Shown here in pieces: positions 8,849-17,064 of a DNA stretch of 64,000 nt. A model generated the notes under the pieces. It did no database searches, had not been told where the DNA came from, and worked only from the letters and a program-made list of their open reading frames with translations. This DNA is from JAEUJM01 sp964635055 (lineage in GTDB: Bacteria; Actinomycetota; Acidimicrobiia; Acidimicrobiales; DATDAH01): positions 1-64,000 of the forward strand of contig CAZWMT010000013.1 of the NCBI GenBank assembly GCA_964635055.1. The letters are read 5' to 3'. Position 1 is the stretch's first letter. Each line of letters starts with the position of its first letter. A program made the translations under genes and the position numbers.

Positions 8849-10432
8849 TCAGACCTGACGAGCCAACGGATCGCCGCGGTCGACCTGCCACGTGGCGTCG
8901 GTGCTGATGGCCGAGTCGGGGTCGCCGACGTCGGCGAGCATGCGGAACGCGGCCGTCACCGCATCGGGGGTGGCGTCGATGACGAGGTAGCCGTGGCCGT
9001 CGAGCTGCTGACGCAGTTGCGGCGTGCGCTCGGCCACCGGCGCGCTGAACAGCACCGACGAGATGGGCGGGGCCATGAACTCGGTGGCCACCAGCGTGCT
9101 GCCGGTGTCGAACGGCACCTGGTTGACGTCGAGCACCATGCCCTGGTGGTAGTCGCCGGAGATCACCACCGGGTTGTCCACCTCGGCCAGCAGGTCGATC
9201 AACCGCTGGCGCGCCACGGGGAACCCGTCCCACAGGTCGAGGAAGAAGTTGGGCTCGTCGCCGGTCCCGGCGTCGATCCCTGCCAACGCCACGGGGGTGC
9301 CGAGCAGGTTCCACGTCACCCCGCCCTGGCGGGCCGACTCGTCGAGCCATGCCGTCTGCTCCGGCCCGAGGCGGTCACCCGCGTAGTCGGCCTGTTCGTC
9401 GCAGGTGCCCGTGTCGTACGGCCTCGTCTCGCCCCGGCACGGCGGCTCGTCGGCGTACTGACGCTCGTCGAGCAGGTACAGCCGGGCCAGGTCGCCGAAG
9501 GTGACGTCGTGGTAGACGGTGAGCTCGGGCCCGTCGGGGGGCGCCACCCGCACGGGCAGGTTCTCCCACCAGGCCTGGTAGGCAGCCGCCCGCAGCGCCC
9601 GCACCTCGTCGGCCGGCGCCCCGCTCGGCAGGATGTCGGCCATGTAGTTGTCGGCCACCTCGTGGTCGTCCCAGGTGAGCGTGAACGGGAGCGCCGCGTG
9701 CGCCGCCTGCAGGTCGGGGTCGACCTTGTACGAGGCGTAGCGCAGCCGGAATTCCTCCAGCGTGCTCGGCGTGCGGGCGGGCAGGCTGCGGCGCCGGCCA
9801 CCCAGGGCCGGGAGCTCGTAGATGTAGTCGCCGAGGTGGACGACCAGGTCGATGTCGTCGTCGATCATGTGGCGGTAGGCCGCGTAGAACCCGCCCTCGA
9901 AGTACTGGCAGTTGGCGATGGCCAGCCGCACGCGCTCGGGCGACGAGTCGGCCGCCGGCAGCGTGCGGGTGCGGCCCACCACACTGGTCGCGTCACCGAC
10001 CCTGAACCGGTAGAAGTAGTCCGACGCGGGATCCAGGCCGTCGGCATCGACGTGCACCGAATGGCCGAATCGGGGCTCCGCGGTCGCCACGCCCGTCGCG
10101 ACGATCTCGTCGAAGCCCTCGTCGGCGGCGACCTCCCAGACCACGTCGACCGCCTGATCGGGCATGCCGCCGCTCCCGTCGGGGGCGACGGGGTCGGGCG
10201 CCAGGCGGGTCCAGAGGATGACGGACTCGGGCCGCGGGTCGCCCGAGGCGATGCCCAACGTGAACGGGTCGCCCGGCAGGTCGACGGCGTTGCGTGTGTT
10301 GGCGTTCGAGCGCTCTTCACCACTGCTGCCGCATGCACTGAGCGCGGCGACCGACGCCGCGCCCAACAGGAAGCCCCGCCGGCTGATGCCGCCGTTCAGC
10401 AGCGGTTCACGTGGTGGTCGCCCGGCGTTCAC
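8849..10432 (-). CDS. phoD: PhoD-like alkaline phosphatase, Tat-exported lipoprotein
   Basis: A 527-residue PhoD-family phosphodiesterase/phosphatase that would release phosphate from organic esters outside the membrane. A twin-arginine signal (ISRRGFLLGAASVAAL, residues ~16-31) runs into a lipobox-like LSAC at Cys34, so it is probably folded before export and lipid-anchored. PhoD landmarks are present: the N-terminal domain with GIASGDPRPESVILWTRL, NCQYFEGGFYAAYRHM, HLGDYIYE, TWDDHEVADNY, and GDYHQGMV near the C-terminus, which together supply the Ca/Fe metal ligands. The start is the GTG at 10432; CAGAAT lies 6 nt upstream and may be a leaderless -10. No Pho box was recognised. Confidence 0.92.
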   Translation of the reverse strand: MNAGRPPREPLLNGGISRRGFLLGAASVAALSACGSSGEERSNANTRNAVDLPGDPFTLGIASGDPRPESVILWTRLAPDPVAPDGSGGMPDQAVDVVWEVAADEGFDEIVATGVATAEPRFGHSVHVDADGLDPASDYFYRFRVGDATSVVGRTRTLPAADSSPERVRLAIANCQYFEGGFYAAYRHMIDDDIDLVVHLGDYIYELPALGGRRRSLPARTPSTLEEFRLRYASYKVDPDLQAAHAALPFTLTWDDHEVADNYMADILPSGAPADEVRALRAAAYQAWWENLPVRVAPPDGPELTVYHDVTFGDLARLYLLDERQYADEPPCRGETRPYDTGTCDEQADYAGDRLGPEQTAWLDESARQGGVTWNLLGTPVALAGIDAGTGDEPNFFLDLWDGFPVARQRLIDLLAEVDNPVVISGDYHQGMVLDVNQVPFDTGSTLVATEFMAPPISSVLFSAPVAERTPQLRQQLDGHGYLVIDATPDAVTAAFRMLADVGDPDSAISTDATWQVDRGDPLARQV

Positions 10433-10521
10433 CGAGCGATTCTGTCATGTGGCCGGCGCTTCGCTGAGCGCTCGGCGCGAACATCGGAGCTCGCGCGTCG
10501 CTCACCGGCCGGAGCGACCGG

Positions 10522-11682
10522 TCAATCCGGCTTGTTCGACGACACGACCCACATCGCGAAGAACTGCGAGCCGCCGCCGTACGCGTGCCCGAGCGCGGTG
10601 CGGGCGCCGTCGATCTGGTGCTCGCCGGCCAGGCCGCGAACCTGCATGGTGGACTCACCGAAACGCAGCATGCCCGACGCCCCGATGGGGTTGGTCGACA
10701 GCACCCCGCCCGACGGGTTGACCGGCAGGTCGCCGTCCATGGCGGTGACGCCGGCCTCGGTGAGCTTCCAGCCGTCGCCCACGGGGCAGAAGCCCAGGTT
10801 CTCGAGCCACATGGGCTCGTACCACGAGAACGGCACGTACATCTCGACCACGTCGATCTCGGCCCGGCGGTCGGTGATGCCCGCCTGGGCGAACACGTCG
10901 TCGGCGCACAGCTGGCCGGCCACCGGGTTCACCGGATCACGTCCGGCGAACATCGTGGGCTCGCTGCGCATGGCGTTGCCGAGGATCCACGCCGGGTTGG
11001 CGTTGGCGTCGCCGCCGGCCTCGTCGGTGATGACCATCGCCGCGGCGCCATCGGATGACGGGCACGTCTCCGAGTACCGGATGGGGTCCCAGAGCATGAT
11101 CGACTCTTCGATCTTCTCGAAGGTGACGTCGTGCTCGTGCAGGTGCGCGTACGGGTTCTTCAGGGCGTTCTGGCGGTCCTTCAGGGCCACCAGGCAGCCG
11201 ATGTGGGGCGGCGCGCCCGAGCGGTGCATGTAGGCGCGGATGTGGGGGGCGAAGAAGCCGCCGGCTCCGGCCACGAGGGGCGGCGAGAACGGCATGGGCA
11301 GCGACAGGGCCCACATGGCCTCGGACTCGGACTGCTTCTCGAACGCGACCGTGAGCACCCGCTCGTGGATGCCGGCCTGCACCAGCGACGCCGCCACGAG
11401 CGCGGTCGAACCGCCGACGCTGCCGGCGGTGTGCACCCGCAGCAGCGGCTTGCCCGGGCAACCGAGGGCCTCGGCCAGGTACAGCTCGGGCATCATCACG
11501 CCCTCGAAGAAGTCGGGCGCCTTGCCCACCACGACCGCCTCGATGTCGTCCCAGGTCATGTTGGCGTCGTCGAGGGCCCGAAGCGCGGCTTCGCGCACCA
11601 GGCCGGCGATCGACACGTCGCCCCGGGTCGCGGTGTGGTTGGTCTGGCCGAAGCCGACGACGGCGGCGAGTTGCTTGGCCAT
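10522..11682 (-). CDS. Thiolase-fold lipid-transfer/aldolase-type protein lacking the nucleophilic Cys (copy A)
   Basis: A 386-residue thiolase-superfamily protein of the SCP2/Ltp type. The C-terminal NPSGGVLSTNPIGASGMLR block and the final GHAYGGGSQF segment are typical of the fold. Where biosynthetic or degradative thiolases have the nucleophilic Cys (CASG or CSTG), this protein reads RVHTAGSVGGSTALVAA, so Claisen chemistry through an acyl-enzyme is unlikely. Ltp2-type retro-aldolases of steroid side-chain breakdown also lack this Cys and act with a DUF35 partner; DUF35 genes lie in this same operon. The ATG 11682 is right because the upstream gene ends one base before it and an AGTCCTGAG-like linker follows; an ATG at 11763 lies inside that gene. 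Confidence 0.85.
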   Translation of the reverse strand: MAKQLAAVVGFGQTNHTATRGDVSIAGLVREAALRALDDANMTWDDIEAVVVGKAPDFFEGVMMPELYLAEALGCPGKPLLRVHTAGSVGGSTALVAASLVQAGIHERVLTVAFEKQSESEAMWALSLPMPFSPPLVAGAGGFFAPHIRAYMHRSGAPPHIGCLVALKDRQNALKNPYAHLHEHDVTFEKIEESIMLWDPIRYSETCPSSDGAAAMVITDEAGGDANANPAWILGNAMRSEPTMFAGRDPVNPVAGQLCADDVFAQAGITDRRAEIDVVEMYVPFSWYEPMWLENLGFCPVGDGWKLTEAGVTAMDGDLPVNPSGGVLSTNPIGASGMLRFGESTMQVRGLAGEHQIDGARTALGHAYGGGSQFFAMWVVSSNKPD

Positions 11683-11683
11683 C

Positions 11684-12742
11684 TCAGGAGTCCCCTTCCA
11701 GGACGCACACGAGGTTCTGCTGCAGGCACGGGCCGGACGTGGCGTGCGCCACCGCCCGGTCACCGTCGCCCTTGGAGATCCGCTCGGCGGCCTCGCCGAG
11801 GCGGATCAGGCCGGCCGCCATGATCGGGTTCGCAGCCAGCGGACCGCCCGACGGGTTGATGCTGACGTCGTCGCCCAGGCCCAGCGCCTCGGCGACGATG
11901 AGCTCCTGGTGCGTGAACGGGGCGTGCAACTCGGCGAAGTCGACCTTGCCGTTGGCCACGCCGGCCTTCTCGCCGGCGAGACGGGTCGACGGCGACTCGG
12001 TGAGGTCACGCAGGCCGAGGCCATGGGGATCGACGCGGTGGTCGAGGCCCCGGATCCAGGCCGGGCGATCGCTGAGCTCGCGTGCCAGGTCACCCGCGGC
12101 CAGGATCACGGCGGCGGCGCCGTCGGTGATGGGCGGGCAGTCGTGCCTGCGCAGCGGCGACGCCAGGTAGGGCTCGGCCAGGATGTCGTCGACGCTGAAC
12201 TCCCCGGCCAACTGCGCCTTCGGGTTGGACAGCGCGTTGCGGCGGTTGCGCACCGCCACCTCGGCCAGGTCACGCTCGGTGGCCTTGCCCGAATCGAGCA
12301 GGGCCCGGGCCTGGAGGCCGGCGATGCTGACCGAGTCGGGCCACAGCGGTGCCACGTAGTAGGGGTCGAGCTGTGTGGTGAGCACCTTGGGCAGGTCACC
12401 GGGTGACGACTTGCCGTAGCTGTAGACGAGCGCCGAGTCGATCTCGCCGATCTGCAGCTTGACCCAGGCCTCGTAGAGGGCCCACGCGCCGTCCATCTCG
12501 ACGTGGGACTCGGTGATCGGCGGCCACGGGCCGATGGCGTCGAGGATCGTCACGAACGAGAAGGCCTGGCCGGCCAGGAAGTCGGTGCTGCCCGAGCAGG
12601 TGAAGCCGATGGTGTCGGCGCTGAGGCCGGTGCGGTCGAACAGCTCGCCGACCACCGGCATCATCATCTCGATCTCGTTCTGCGTCTCGATCCGACGCTC
12701 GTGCTTCGATTGCGCGAACGCAACGATCGCGACATCTCTCAT
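11684..12742 (-). CDS. Thiolase-fold protein lacking the nucleophilic Cys (copy B)
   Basis: A 352-residue thiolase-superfamily protein, probably the partner subunit or a sequential enzyme to the next gene (1-bp gap). The thiolase C-terminal block NPSGGPLAANPIMAAGLIRLGEAA and the domain-boundary segment CPPITDGAAAVILA are clear. The nucleophile position lies in a segment reading ESHVEMDGAWALYEAW with no cysteine, so it probably does not form an acyl-enzyme. Such paired thiolase-like and DUF35 genes occur in pathways that cleave branched or steroid acyl-CoAs. I start it at ATG 12742 because GAGGAG sits 6 nt upstream; an in-frame ATG at 12805 would invade the DUF35 gene. Function by family, substrate inferred only from context. 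Confidence 0.84.
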   Translation of the reverse strand: MRDVAIVAFAQSKHERRIETQNEIEMMMPVVGELFDRTGLSADTIGFTCSGSTDFLAGQAFSFVTILDAIGPWPPITESHVEMDGAWALYEAWVKLQIGEIDSALVYSYGKSSPGDLPKVLTTQLDPYYVAPLWPDSVSIAGLQARALLDSGKATERDLAEVAVRNRRNALSNPKAQLAGEFSVDDILAEPYLASPLRRHDCPPITDGAAAVILAAGDLARELSDRPAWIRGLDHRVDPHGLGLRDLTESPSTRLAGEKAGVANGKVDFAELHAPFTHQELIVAEALGLGDDVSINPSGGPLAANPIMAAGLIRLGEAAERISKGDGDRAVAHATSGPCLQQNLVCVLEGDS

Positions 12743-12770
12743 GTCGAGCTCCTCGTGGTTGCCGGCACGG

Positions 12771-13292
12771 CTACATCTGCCCTTCGTAGACGGAGGGGTC
12801 GGCATCGGGCTCGCCCGTCGGCTTCCACCACTTGATGTTCTCGAGGCTGGTCTCGAGGTCGGCGTCGTCCTTCCAGACCGCCTCGACCCGCAGGCCCATG
12901 CGCACCTCGTGGGCGGGCATCTCCTGGATCAGGCCGAACAGGGGCAGGTCGGCGCCGTCGACCAGCACGTTGGCGCTGACGTAGGGGATCTCCATCTGCT
13001 GGCCGTGGAACGGCACGTTCACGACGCAGAAGGTGGTGACGGTGCCCGTGTGGGCCAGTTCGACCTCGTCGGTCGTGGGCACGCCGTCGGTCGGGCAGGC
13101 GCCGCGAGGCGGTAGGTACACCTTGTGGCACTTCGGGCAACGTTGGCCCAGCAACCGCTTGTCGCGCAGGCCCAGCAGGAACCGGGTCTGGGCGATGCCG
13201 GCGGTGTACTCGTAGTCGAGGTGCAGCGGCGTCTTGGTGCTGAGCACCGGCTCGACGCCGGCCAGCGCCGGGATGGTCGTGAGATCGATCAC
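12771..13292 (-). CDS. DUF35 OB-fold protein with rubredoxin-like zinc ribbon
   Basis: A 173-residue DUF35-family protein. The zinc ribbon RCPKCHKVYLPPRGACPTDG (residues ~51-70) has Cys52, Cys55 and Cys66, while the expected fourth Cys is Asp69, so metal binding may be imperfect. The OB-fold follows (ELAHTGTVTTFCVVNVPF through MRVEAVWK-like strands). DUF35 proteins bind acyl-CoA and form obligate complexes with thiolase-fold partners, for example ChsH2 with Ltp2 or BbsA with BbsB; here the two thiolase-like genes follow directly (28 bp). The start is GTG 13292, preceded by GGAGG at good spacing and overlapping the stop of a 29-codon frame by the sequence GTGA. Confidence 0.88.
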   Translation of the reverse strand: MIDLTTIPALAGVEPVLSTKTPLHLDYEYTAGIAQTRFLLGLRDKRLLGQRCPKCHKVYLPPRGACPTDGVPTTDEVELAHTGTVTTFCVVNVPFHGQQMEIPYVSANVLVDGADLPLFGLIQEMPAHEVRMGLRVEAVWKDDADLETSLENIKWWKPTGEPDADPSVYEGQM

Positions 13293-13378
13293 CTTCGCAC
13301 CTCCAACGCCTGTGCCCCTTCGGGATCCGGTTCGCTGGTCGTCGCTGCTCCGCTCCGCTGCGCAGCCTCGATACTCAT
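13289..13378 (-). CDS. Possible 29-codon microprotein or coupling frame between two DUF35 genes
   Basis: The minus strand between the two DUF35 genes contains an uninterrupted 29-codon frame whose ATG overlaps the upstream stop (ATGA at 13378-13375) and whose TGA overlaps the downstream GTG start (GTGA at 13292-13289). It would encode a hydrophilic peptide beginning MSIEAAQRSG and ending ALEVRR. Third-position GC is lower than in the neighbours (AGT, GGA, GCA and GAA codons), which argues against long selection as protein. It may serve only to carry ribosomes across the 82-bp gap. No homologue known to me. Confidence 0.25.
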   Translation of the reverse strand: MSIEAAQRSGAATTSEPDPEGAQALEVRR

Positions 13379-13818
13379 GACGCCTCCTCAGGCACGAAGC
13401 ACTGAAGGTCGGTGATGTGGCCCTCGCGCTCGTCGGCCCACCTCACGGTCACCCGCATGCCGGTGGCCATGGTTGATTCCGCGGCGTCGACGGCGTGCAG
13501 GAAGCCGGTGTCGGCGCCGTCGAGCTTCACCAGGGCGAAGGCGAAGGGATGGTCGAGCGGGTGCTCGGGACGGGGCTCGGCGACCCACGACCACGTGAGC
13601 ACCTCGCCGCCGGGCCCGACCTCGACCAACTCGTCGATCTCGCCGGCGGTGACCGGGTCGTACTCGGTGGGCGGCACCAGCACCCGGCCGTCCTCGGCCC
13701 GGATGCCGATCACCACCTGCTCGCGCAGCCCGGTGAGGAACGCACTGACGGCGGGGCCGACGGTGCGACTGAACGGGTACTCGATGACCAGCGGTGCGCG
13801 TAGGACTTCCTGCTCCAT
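13375..13818 (-). CDS. DUF35/OB-fold protein with a degenerate zinc ribbon
   Basis: A 147-residue protein that aligns by eye to the DUF35 gene downstream. Where the functional copy reads LLGQRCPKCHKVYLPPRGACP this one reads VIGIRAEDGRVLVPPTEYDP: the flanking pattern is kept but every cysteine is gone, so zinc should not bind. The OB-fold part is intact (GPGGEVLTWSWVAEPRPEHP, FAFALVKLDGADTGFLHAVD, MRVTVRWADE). Two DUF35 proteins with two thiolase-like proteins in one operon suggests a hetero-oligomeric complex, one DUF35 per thiolase-like chain. An AAAGG stretch precedes the ATG at 13818. The upstream alcohol dehydrogenase ends 48 bp away. Confidence 0.82.
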   Translation of the reverse strand: MEQEVLRAPLVIEYPFSRTVGPAVSAFLTGLREQVVIGIRAEDGRVLVPPTEYDPVTAGEIDELVEVGPGGEVLTWSWVAEPRPEHPLDHPFAFALVKLDGADTGFLHAVDAAESTMATGMRVTVRWADEREGHITDLQCFVPEEAS

Positions 13819-13866
13819 CAGATCGGGCCTTTCGTCGCGTGAGCGATCAGAACGAGGGGCGAGGGA

Positions 13867-14949
13867 TCAGAAGGTGAGGACGGTGCGGACGACCTCGCCC
13901 GACGTCATGGCGGTCAGCGCCTCGTTGACCTCGCTGATGTCCTTCTTGGCGCTGATCATGCCCTCGAGGTCGAGCTTGCCGGCACGCCACAGGCGCAGGA
14001 GGCGGTGGAAGTCGCTGCGCACGTCGGTCGAGCCGTAGTACGAGCCCATGAAGACCTTCTCGGCGAAGAAGATCTCGAAGGCGTTGAACTCGACCATCTG
14101 GTCCATCTTCCCGACGCCGACCACGACGGCGGTGCCACCGCGACGCACGGCATCGAAGGAGGCCCGCATCGTCGCGGGCAGGCCGATGGCCTCGAAGGCG
14201 TAGTCGAACCCGTCGCCGCCTGTGAGCGCACCCTTGAGCTCGTCGAGCTCGTCGGGCTTCACCGCGTGGGTCGCGCCGAAGGTCTTGGCGGTCTCGAGCT
14301 TCGAGTCGATCATGTCCACCGCCACGATTGCGGCGGCGCCGGCGATGCGGGCGCCCTGGATGACCGAGATGCCCACGCCGCCGCAACCGAAGACCACGAC
14401 GGTGGAGCCCGGCGTGACCTTGGCCGTGTTGATCGCGGCACCCACGCCGGTCATGACCGCGCAGCCCACGAGGGAGGCCACGTCGAAGGGGATGTCGTCG
14501 TCGATCTTGATCGCGCCCTGCCAGGGCATGATCGTCTCGCGGGCCCAGGTGCCGGCGCCGGCCATGCCGAACACGCCCGTGTCGCCGCGCTGGAACTTCT
14601 GCTGCACGGCCCACTCGAACTGCAGCATCACGCACAGGTGCGGCGACTTGTGGTTGACGCACATCGAGCACTTCCCGCACGGCGGCGACCACGCCACGAT
14701 CACGTGGTCCCCCTCGGCGAGGTTGTCGACGCCCGAACCCACCGCGGTGATGACGCCGGCACCCTCGTGGCCGAGCACGACGGGCGCAGGCTGCGGGAGG
14801 GACCCGTTCATCGCGTGGAGGTCCGAGTGGCACACGCCGGTGGCCTCGATCTGGATCTTCACCTGGCCGGGACCGGGGTCGGCGACCGTGAGGTCGTCCA
14901 CGATGTCGAGGGTCTCGTCACCCGTGTTGTGCAGCAGTGCTCCTCGCAT
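13867..14949 (-). CDS. Zinc-dependent alcohol dehydrogenase (class III/MDR type)
   Basis: A 360-residue medium-chain dehydrogenase that would oxidise an alcohol with NAD or a bound nicotinoprotein cofactor. Catalytic zinc ligands are Cys40 (GVCHSD), His61 and Glu62 (GHEGAG) and the later Cys in SLVGCAVMTG; the structural-zinc lobe CGKCSMCVNHKSPHLC supplies four cysteines with one extra residue before the last. The Rossmann motif is VVVFGCGGVGISV. The layout matches the long NDMA-dependent/class III group of actinobacteria. It heads the minus-strand operon with the DUF35 and thiolase-like genes. The start ATG 14949 has an AGAGGAG ribosome site, and TACAGT at 14994-14989 is a plausible -10; a 3' neighbour operator (15008-15021) would block its -35 region. 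Confidence 0.93.
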   Translation of the reverse strand: MRGALLHNTGDETLDIVDDLTVADPGPGQVKIQIEATGVCHSDLHAMNGSLPQPAPVVLGHEGAGVITAVGSGVDNLAEGDHVIVAWSPPCGKCSMCVNHKSPHLCVMLQFEWAVQQKFQRGDTGVFGMAGAGTWARETIMPWQGAIKIDDDIPFDVASLVGCAVMTGVGAAINTAKVTPGSTVVVFGCGGVGISVIQGARIAGAAAIVAVDMIDSKLETAKTFGATHAVKPDELDELKGALTGGDGFDYAFEAIGLPATMRASFDAVRRGGTAVVVGVGKMDQMVEFNAFEIFFAEKVFMGSYYGSTDVRSDFHRLLRLWRAGKLDLEGMISAKKDISEVNEALTAMTSGEVVRTVLTF

Positions 14950-15007
14950 GGAGGCTCCTCTTCGGCGTCGGTCGCTGGGGCGGTGCGGACTGTAGTGGTC
15001 CCCGTCT

Positions 15008-15021
15008 TGGAACACGTTCTA
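15008..15021. promoter_or_regulatory. KstR-like operator in the divergent promoter region
   Basis: TGGAACACGTTCTA fits the published KstR consensus TnnAACnnGTTnnA exactly. It sits between the divergent alcohol dehydrogenase (14949) and acyl-CoA synthetase (15057) starts, over the -35 region of the minus promoter (-10 TACAGT at 14994-14989) and overlapping the -10-like TAGTGT (15020-15025) of the plus gene, as expected for a TetR repressor site. A KstR-like TetR protein is encoded at 18812-19408. Confidence 0.6.
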
Positions 15022-15056
15022 GTGTCCTGCGTCGGACGCGGCAAAGGGAGCACGTG

Positions 15057-16610
15057 ATGGCAAGTCTTGGGTTCTGGAGGATCGGCGCGGAGCAGCCCGA
15101 CCGACCGGCGGTGGTGACGCCGGAAGGCGACGAGTACACGTTCGGCGAGTTGCTCGCGGCCACCAACAAGGTCACCCACGGCCTGCGGGCGCTGGGCCTG
15201 ACCAAGGGCGACACCATCGCCACCGTGCTGCCCAACGGCGTCGAGATGATCGAGCTGTACATGGCCTGCCTGCAGGCGGGCATGTACATCACGCCGATCA
15301 ACCACCACCTGGTGGCGGCCGAGATCGCCTACATCGTCCAGGACAGCGAGGCCAAGGTGCTGGTGGGCCACGAGCGCTTCGCCGGCGAGACCAAGGCCGC
15401 GGCCGACCAGATCGACTTCCCGGCCGACCGCTGCTTCGCGGTGGGCGACATCCCAGGGTTCCGGCCCTTCGCCGAGCTGATCGAGGGCCAGCCCGACACC
15501 CTGCCCGAGGAGCGATCCTCCGGGGCGGCCATGCACTACACGTCGGGCACCACGGGCCAGCCCAAGGGCGTGAAGCGGCCGGTGGTGGACATCGACCCCG
15601 ACGTGTTCGGCGAGCTCTTCGCCGGCTTCCCCCAGATGTTCGGCATCACCCCGATGGGCGAGGGCGTGCACATCACCGGCTCGCCGCTCTACCACACGGC
15701 CGTCCTGCACTTCACCGGCAACTCGCTGCACCTCGGCCACAAGGTGGTGCTCATGGACAAGTGGACGCCCGAGGGCATGCTCGTGCTGATCGACCGCCAC
15801 AGGGTCACCCACAGCCACATGGTGCCGACCCAGTTCAACCGCCTGCTGGCCCTGCCGCAGGAGACGAAGGACCGCTACGACGTGTCGTCGCTGTCGAACA
15901 TGGTCCACGCCGCCGCGCCCTGCCCGCCCGACGTCAAGCGGGCCATGCTCGAGTGGTGGGGCCCGTCGATCTACGAGTACTACGCGGCCACCGAGGGCGG
16001 CGGCACGATCGTCACGCCCGAGGAGTGGCTGGAGAAGCCCGGCACCGTGGGCAAGGCCTGGCCCAACTCCGAGGTCGTGATCATGGACGACGAGGGCAAC
16101 GAGTTGCCCCCCGGCGAGGTGGGCACCGTCTACATGCGCATGGGGACCGGCCAGGACTTCGAGTACAAGGACGACCCCGAGAAGACCGCGGCCAACCGCA
16201 AGAAGGGCTTCTTCACCGTCGGCGACATCGGCGTGATGGACGAGGACGGCTTCTTGTTCCTGCGTGACCGCAAGAGCCACATGATCATCTCCGGCGGCGT
16301 GAACATCTACCCGGCCGAGATCGAGTCGGTGCTGCACAGCCACCCCAAGGTGGCCGACGTCGCGGTGTTCGGCATCCCCCACCCCGACTGGGGCGAGGAG
16401 GTCAAGGCGGTCATCGAGCCCGAGGACGGCATCGAGCCGTCCGACGAGTTGGCCGACGAGCTGCTGGCCTACTGCGCCGAGAAGCTGGCGAAGTTCAAGA
16501 TCCCCCGCAGCATCGACTTCACCGACGAGATGCCTCGCGACCCCAACGGCAAGCTCTACAAGCGCAAGCTGCGCGACCCCTACTGGGAAGGCCACGACGC
16601 CAAGATCTGA
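15057..16610 (+). CDS. Acyl-CoA synthetase (FadD-type AMP-binding enzyme)
   Basis: A 517-residue adenylate-forming ligase that would activate a carboxylic acid to its CoA thioester with ATP. Core motifs are present in order: the P-loop-like MHYTSGTTGQPKGVKRP, YAATEGGGT (A5), TVGDIGVMDEDGFLFLRDR (A7/A8 with the adenylate-binding Asp), the hinge SHMIISGGVNIYPAEIE, and the C-terminal Lys motif PRDPNGKLYKRKL. The start ATG 15057 follows an AAAGGGAG ribosome site; an in-frame ATG at 14937 would extend into the divergent gene and carries no homology. It probably feeds the catabolic operon on the opposite strand, with which it shares a KstR-like operator. The chain length or ring structure of the acid is unknown. 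Confidence 0.94.
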   Translation: MASLGFWRIGAEQPDRPAVVTPEGDEYTFGELLAATNKVTHGLRALGLTKGDTIATVLPNGVEMIELYMACLQAGMYITPINHHLVAAEIAYIVQDSEAKVLVGHERFAGETKAAADQIDFPADRCFAVGDIPGFRPFAELIEGQPDTLPEERSSGAAMHYTSGTTGQPKGVKRPVVDIDPDVFGELFAGFPQMFGITPMGEGVHITGSPLYHTAVLHFTGNSLHLGHKVVLMDKWTPEGMLVLIDRHRVTHSHMVPTQFNRLLALPQETKDRYDVSSLSNMVHAAAPCPPDVKRAMLEWWGPSIYEYYAATEGGGTIVTPEEWLEKPGTVGKAWPNSEVVIMDDEGNELPPGEVGTVYMRMGTGQDFEYKDDPEKTAANRKKGFFTVGDIGVMDEDGFLFLRDRKSHMIISGGVNIYPAEIESVLHSHPKVADVAVFGIPHPDWGEEVKAVIEPEDGIEPSDELADELLAYCAEKLAKFKIPRSIDFTDEMPRDPNGKLYKRKLRDPYWEGHDAKI

Positions 16611-16650
16611 ACGCCCGCCGACTCGACGAGCAGGGACCGCCGACCAGGAG

Positions 16651-17055
16651 CTACGACGCTGGGAGGTCCGACGGATAGGTGACGTCGATTTCGGTGATCG
16701 TCTTCGGGTAGTCACGCGAGTTGTTGGTGATGAACCGGTCGGCACCGGCGTCGATGCCAGTGGCCAGGTGCACCGCATCGACCGTCTTCAGCCGGTACTT
16801 CGCCCGCAGCAGCGTGGCCACGTCCGCGATCTGTCGATCGACCGTGCGGAGATCGAGTTTGCCGAGCAGCAACCCGAGCTCGTCGAGCTCGTCGGCTCGA
16901 CCGCCCGGCCGCTGGACCAAGATCTCCGTGACCAAGAGCATCGAACCGACCCCGCACGAGTCGTCATCGGGCCCGAACAACTGCAGCACCCGGCGACCGA
17001 GATCGTTGGCGAGGTCTGCGGCGTAGATGAGGACGTCAGCATCGAAGGCATCCAT
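16651..17055 (-). CDS. PIN-domain toxin (VapC-like)
   Basis: A 134-residue PIN-domain ribonuclease, the toxin half of a toxin-antitoxin pair. Acidic residues of the active site are visible: Asp in FDADVLIYAA near the N-terminus, Glu in LVTEIL, Asp in TVDAVHLATG and Asp in GADRFITNNSRD. Toxins of this class cleave tRNA or rRNA when the antitoxin is degraded. It lies 9 bp downstream of a Phd/YefM-type antitoxin on the same strand, forming a two-gene operon. The pair is visibly less GC-rich than the surroundings, which suggests acquisition by transfer. It is convergent with the acyl-CoA synthetase. Confidence 0.88.
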   Translation of the reverse strand: MDAFDADVLIYAADLANDLGRRVLQLFGPDDDSCGVGSMLLVTEILVQRPGGRADELDELGLLLGKLDLRTVDRQIADVATLLRAKYRLKTVDAVHLATGIDAGADRFITNNSRDYPKTITEIDVTYPSDLPAS

Positions 17056-17064
17056 CCGACTGAC

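Noticed and set aside
8696..11233. An 845-codon plus-strand open frame
   Set aside because: It is antisense to the ferredoxin, PhoD and thiolase-like genes and has His/Arg/Val-rich low-complexity composition, as expected for a GC-rich shadow frame.
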